Positions 5,098 to 7,667 of a DNA stretch of 7,667 bases are shown one piece after another. A program made the translations under genes and the position numbers. Positions within the stretch are counted from its first letter, which is position 1; every line of letters begins with the position of its first letter. Below the pieces are notes generated by a model. It searched no databases. It saw nothing but the letters and a program-made list of their open reading frames with translations, and had not been told where the DNA came from. The DNA comes from GCA-002688135 sp964536565 (lineage in GTDB: Bacteria > Patescibacteriota > Patescibacteriia > Magasanikbacterales > GCA-002688135), in assembly GCA_964536565.1 (NCBI GenBank), contig CAZHXK010000053.1, positions 1 through 7,667 of the forward strand, read 5' to 3'.

Positions 5098-6291
5098 ATG
5101 AAAGTAGCACTTGTACACGACTACCTAACCCAAGATGGCGGCGCAGAACGAGTCGTAGATGCACTTCAGGACATGTGGCCTGATGCCCCTCTTTTCACCC
5201 TTTTTCATGATACGCAAAATGCCCACCCACGATTTAGAAACAAACTCATCAAGACAAGCTTTCTCAATAATTCACGCATCACAAAAAAACATTATCAATG
5301 GTTCCTCCCACTCATGCCACTCGCAACCGAATCATACGACCTCTCAGAATACGATGTCGTCATATCATCCACGAGTGCATTCGCCAAAGGCATCATCACC
5401 TCCCCCGACACACTCCACATCTGCTACTGCCACACCCCCACCCGATATCTCTGGAGTGACACAACGCGCTACATAGACGAACTCAAATATCCTTGGTTTG
5501 TTAAAAAAATTCTGCCGTGGTATCTATCACGATTGCGTATATGGGATAAACTCGCCGCTGATCGCGTGAATATATTTATCGCAAACTCACACACAGTAGG
5601 AAAAAGAATCAACACATATTACAACAAACCATCTCATGTGGTCTTTCCACCAGTCGATACCATCACAAAAAAACTAAAAAAAGGTCCAGGTGAATATTTC
5701 ATTATTGGAGGTAGACTCGTTTCATACAAACGATACGACATTGCTGTACGAGCATGTACACGACTCGGACTGCCCCTTGTTATATTTGGTGATGGACCTG
5801 AAGGAAAACATCTAGAATCTATTGCAGGGCCCATGATCAAATTTGTGGGACGAATTTCAGATACTAAAAAAGAAGCGCTTCTCGCACATGCTAAAGCATT
5901 TATCCATCCACAAAACGAGGATTTCGGCATCACACCAATCGAAGCTATGGCAGCAGGAGTACCTGTCATCGCATACAACAAAGGAGGTGCAACCGAAACA
6001 GTAGTCAATGGCAAAACCGGAGTATTTTTTAACGAACAAACGTGGGAAGCACTCGCACACATCCTCCTCAACTTTGACGATACAACATATAACTCAGAAA
6101 AAATTACCGAACACGCACAAACATTCTCGAGGTATCAATTCAAAACAAACATGCGCACATTCGTTGAATCAAAATTCAAAAAATTCAAAAACTCAAAAGA
6201 AGACATACTCAAAACACTCCTCTCAGATATCACCGTAGAAAAAAAGAAGGAACACAAACCAACGCCATACACACTACACCCAACACCGTAG
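5098..6291 (+). CDS. GT4-family glycosyltransferase (first gene of the operon)
   Basis: A GT-B fold, probably retaining, glycosyltransferase of 397 residues that would add a sugar to a lipid-linked or surface glycan at the cytoplasmic face. The start MKVALVHDYL is the usual beginning of this family, with GGAER at 14-18. Other marks are HICYCHTPTRYLW (107-119), IANSHTV (161-167), the donor-site GGRLVSYKRYD (204-214, with R206 and K211), FGDGPEG (230-236), and the E-x7-E motif EDFGITPIE (E274 and E282). After residue about 345 the protein becomes a lysine-rich tail ending PTPYTLHPTP, which looks like added sequence. There is no Shine-Dalgarno site before the ATG. The stop is separated from the next start by one base, so the genes are surely co-transcribed. 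Donor and acceptor sugars cannot be predicted. Confidence 0.93.
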   Translation: MKVALVHDYLTQDGGAERVVDALQDMWPDAPLFTLFHDTQNAHPRFRNKLIKTSFLNNSRITKKHYQWFLPLMPLATESYDLSEYDVVISSTSAFAKGIITSPDTLHICYCHTPTRYLWSDTTRYIDELKYPWFVKKILPWYLSRLRIWDKLAADRVNIFIANSHTVGKRINTYYNKPSHVVFPPVDTITKKLKKGPGEYFIIGGRLVSYKRYDIAVRACTRLGLPLVIFGDGPEGKHLESIAGPMIKFVGRISDTKKEALLAHAKAFIHPQNEDFGITPIEAMAAGVPVIAYNKGGATETVVNGKTGVFFNEQTWEALAHILLNFDDTTYNSEKITEHAQTFSRYQFKTNMRTFVESKFKKFKNSKEDILKTLLSDITVEKKKEHKPTPYTLHPTP

Positions 6292-6292
6292 T

Positions 6293-7390
6293 ATGTTCCT
6301 TTTCGATGCACGTGCACTACAAGGGCCACAACCAACCGGGGTTGGTCATTATACCAAACTCATCGCACAGCATCTACAAAAAACTGCCATCGCACCACAA
6401 CTCGCCTACCTACAAACAGGTTTAGAAACAAACACCAAGCTAACTCCTTCAAAACAAACACACACCGTCAACATTCCAAATAAACTACTCAATCTATCAT
6501 TAGCTGTACTTAAAAAACCAGTACTAAGCAACATCAGTAACGTACCTGAAACAAAACTACTCTTTCTTCCAAATATTAATTTTATCAGCGGTAAAACACC
6601 GTACGTACTTACTATCCACGACCTCTCCTTCATCCACTCCCCTCACTGGTACTCGCTTAAAATGAGGATCTGGCACAAAGCCGTACATCCTGAGAAACTC
6701 ATTAAGAATGCCGCACACATTATTGCCGTATCAGATGCCACCAAAGCCGACTGCATGCGAACATTCAACATCCCAGAACATAAGATCACAAGAATTTATC
6801 CCGGCATCAAACCCATCACGTGCACACACCCCCCACTCATAAAAAATCCATACATCCTCACCATGGGAGCAGTTGAACCCAGAAAAAATCTCACATTGCT
6901 GTTTCAAGCCTTCAAAGAACTCAAGAAAAATTCACAACACAAGAAATTAAAACTCATCATTGCCGGACCATTAGGACACAAGGGATCAGAAATTCTCAAA
7001 ACCGCACACTCATATCATATTCAAAACGATGTGACATACATGGGTTATGTCTCGCCACAAACCAAAAACAACCTCCTCACTCATGCCTCTGTATTTGTAT
7101 ATCCATCGCTATTTGAAGGATTCGGCTTCCCTCCACTTGAAGCCATGATGGCACGCACACCCGTCGTAGCATCATGGACAACATCACTCAAAGAAGTACT
7201 CGGATCACACGCACTTCTCACGCACCCACACAAACACAGTGAGCTATCAACGGCCATTCACGCACTTCTCACTCAACCAGAATTGCGACAAGAGCTGGTA
7301 GAATCAGCATACACACACGCACAGACATTCACATGGCGACACTGCGCCCAACAGACCGCCAATACTCTTACAACAGCTGTATGCACATAG
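6293..7390 (+). CDS. GT4-family glycosyltransferase (second gene of the operon)
   Basis: A 365-residue GT-B enzyme. It starts MFLFDARALQGPQPTGVGHY, the acceptor-side beginning common to this GT4 branch. Further marks are LTIHDLSF (106-113), IIAVSDATKAD (143-153), TMGAVEPRKNL (190-200) in the donor site, LIIAGP (221-226), and the E-x7-E motif EGFGFPPLE (E275 and E283). The length is normal and no signal peptide or membrane segment is seen. The start lies one base after the previous stop, with no Shine-Dalgarno site, suggesting translational coupling; its own end overlaps the next gene by 10 nt. It is probably the second or later extension step in the same glycan, with unknown sugar specificity. 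Base use is strongly rich in A and C. Confidence 0.93.
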   Translation: MFLFDARALQGPQPTGVGHYTKLIAQHLQKTAIAPQLAYLQTGLETNTKLTPSKQTHTVNIPNKLLNLSLAVLKKPVLSNISNVPETKLLFLPNINFISGKTPYVLTIHDLSFIHSPHWYSLKMRIWHKAVHPEKLIKNAAHIIAVSDATKADCMRTFNIPEHKITRIYPGIKPITCTHPPLIKNPYILTMGAVEPRKNLTLLFQAFKELKKNSQHKKLKLIIAGPLGHKGSEILKTAHSYHIQNDVTYMGYVSPQTKNNLLTHASVFVYPSLFEGFGFPPLEAMMARTPVVASWTTSLKEVLGSHALLTHPHKHSELSTAIHALLTQPELRQELVESAYTHAQTFTWRHCAQQTANTLTTAVCT

Positions 7391-7667
7391 GAATCGACAC
7401 ACGCATGTACGGCCCACAGCACGGAGGAATTGGCCGCTACATCGAACAACTTATCACACACATGCTCAAAAATGATCGTACCAACACGTACACATTATTT
7501 GTGCACCCAAACAACAAACCTAACATCGACTCCAACCGCATCACACTCGTCGACACACCTATTCCATGGTACAGCATCAAAGAACAAATCCTTTTGCCTC
7601 GAATTCTAAAAAAACATCCTGTCGATATCATGCATTTCCCACACTGGAATGTTCCTCTCTTTTTTAA
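7381..7667 (+). CDS. GT4-family glycosyltransferase, N-terminal part (3' end outside window)
   Basis: Ninety-five codons are visible, open to the right edge. The protein begins MHIGIDTRMYGPQHGGIGRY, a very typical N-terminus of this GT4 branch with the glycine-rich acceptor loop, and continues with YIEQLI and later VDIMHFPHWNVPLFF, where family members have a similar D-x-x-H-x-P strand. The catalytic E-x7-E half lies beyond the window. The ATG overlaps the stop region of the preceding gene by 10 nt and has no Shine-Dalgarno site, so re-initiation after the second gene is likely. It is the third sugar-adding enzyme of the operon by position. The N-terminus alone gives family but not specificity. 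Confidence 0.88.
   Translation, partial: MHIGIDTRMYGPQHGGIGRYIEQLITHMLKNDRTNTYTLFVHPNNKPNIDSNRITLVDTPIPWYSIKEQILLPRILKKHPVDIMHFPHWNVPLFF

Overview
The window looks like a piece of a small-genome bacterium, most likely of the Patescibacteria/CPR type. This is inferred from gene style: RNase J, class A RNase P RNA, a polyprenyl-phosphate sugar transferase and a run of GT4 glycosyltransferases, tightly packed, with few Shine-Dalgarno sites. No taxonomic search could be run. The standard genetic code fits all genes; TAA and TAG are the stops seen.

Layout. The 3' end of an RNase J gene (+) enters from the left edge and meets, at a shared bidirectional terminator (890-915), a minus-strand SAM methyltransferase (902-1573) that carries a cysteine-rich insert. 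Behind it, also on minus, lies the RNase P RNA gene rnpB (about 1663-2062) with its own promoter and UUCG-loop terminator. Next come a WbaP-like polyprenyl glycosylphosphotransferase (2099-3529, minus) and a 62-residue very basic protein (3648-3836, minus).

The most interesting part is 3878-4896. It holds no credible protein gene, yet on the minus strand it has a consensus promoter (TTGACA-N17-TAGTAT), dense stem-loops, two copies of a ~240-nt module closed by matching 14-nt arms, and an intrinsic terminator with eight U's. I read this as a ~1-kb structured non-coding RNA that I do not recognise as any known family.

To the right, divergently on plus, an AT-rich leader (4931-5097) precedes three abutting or overlapping GT4-type glycosyltransferase genes (5098-6291, 6293-7390, 7381-edge). 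With the WbaP-like enzyme they suggest assembly of a lipid-linked surface polysaccharide: the transferase would load the first sugar phosphate on undecaprenyl phosphate and the GT4 enzymes would extend it. The large RNA sits in the middle of this surface-glycan locus and next to the small basic protein, which is a candidate RNA-binding partner by position and charge only.
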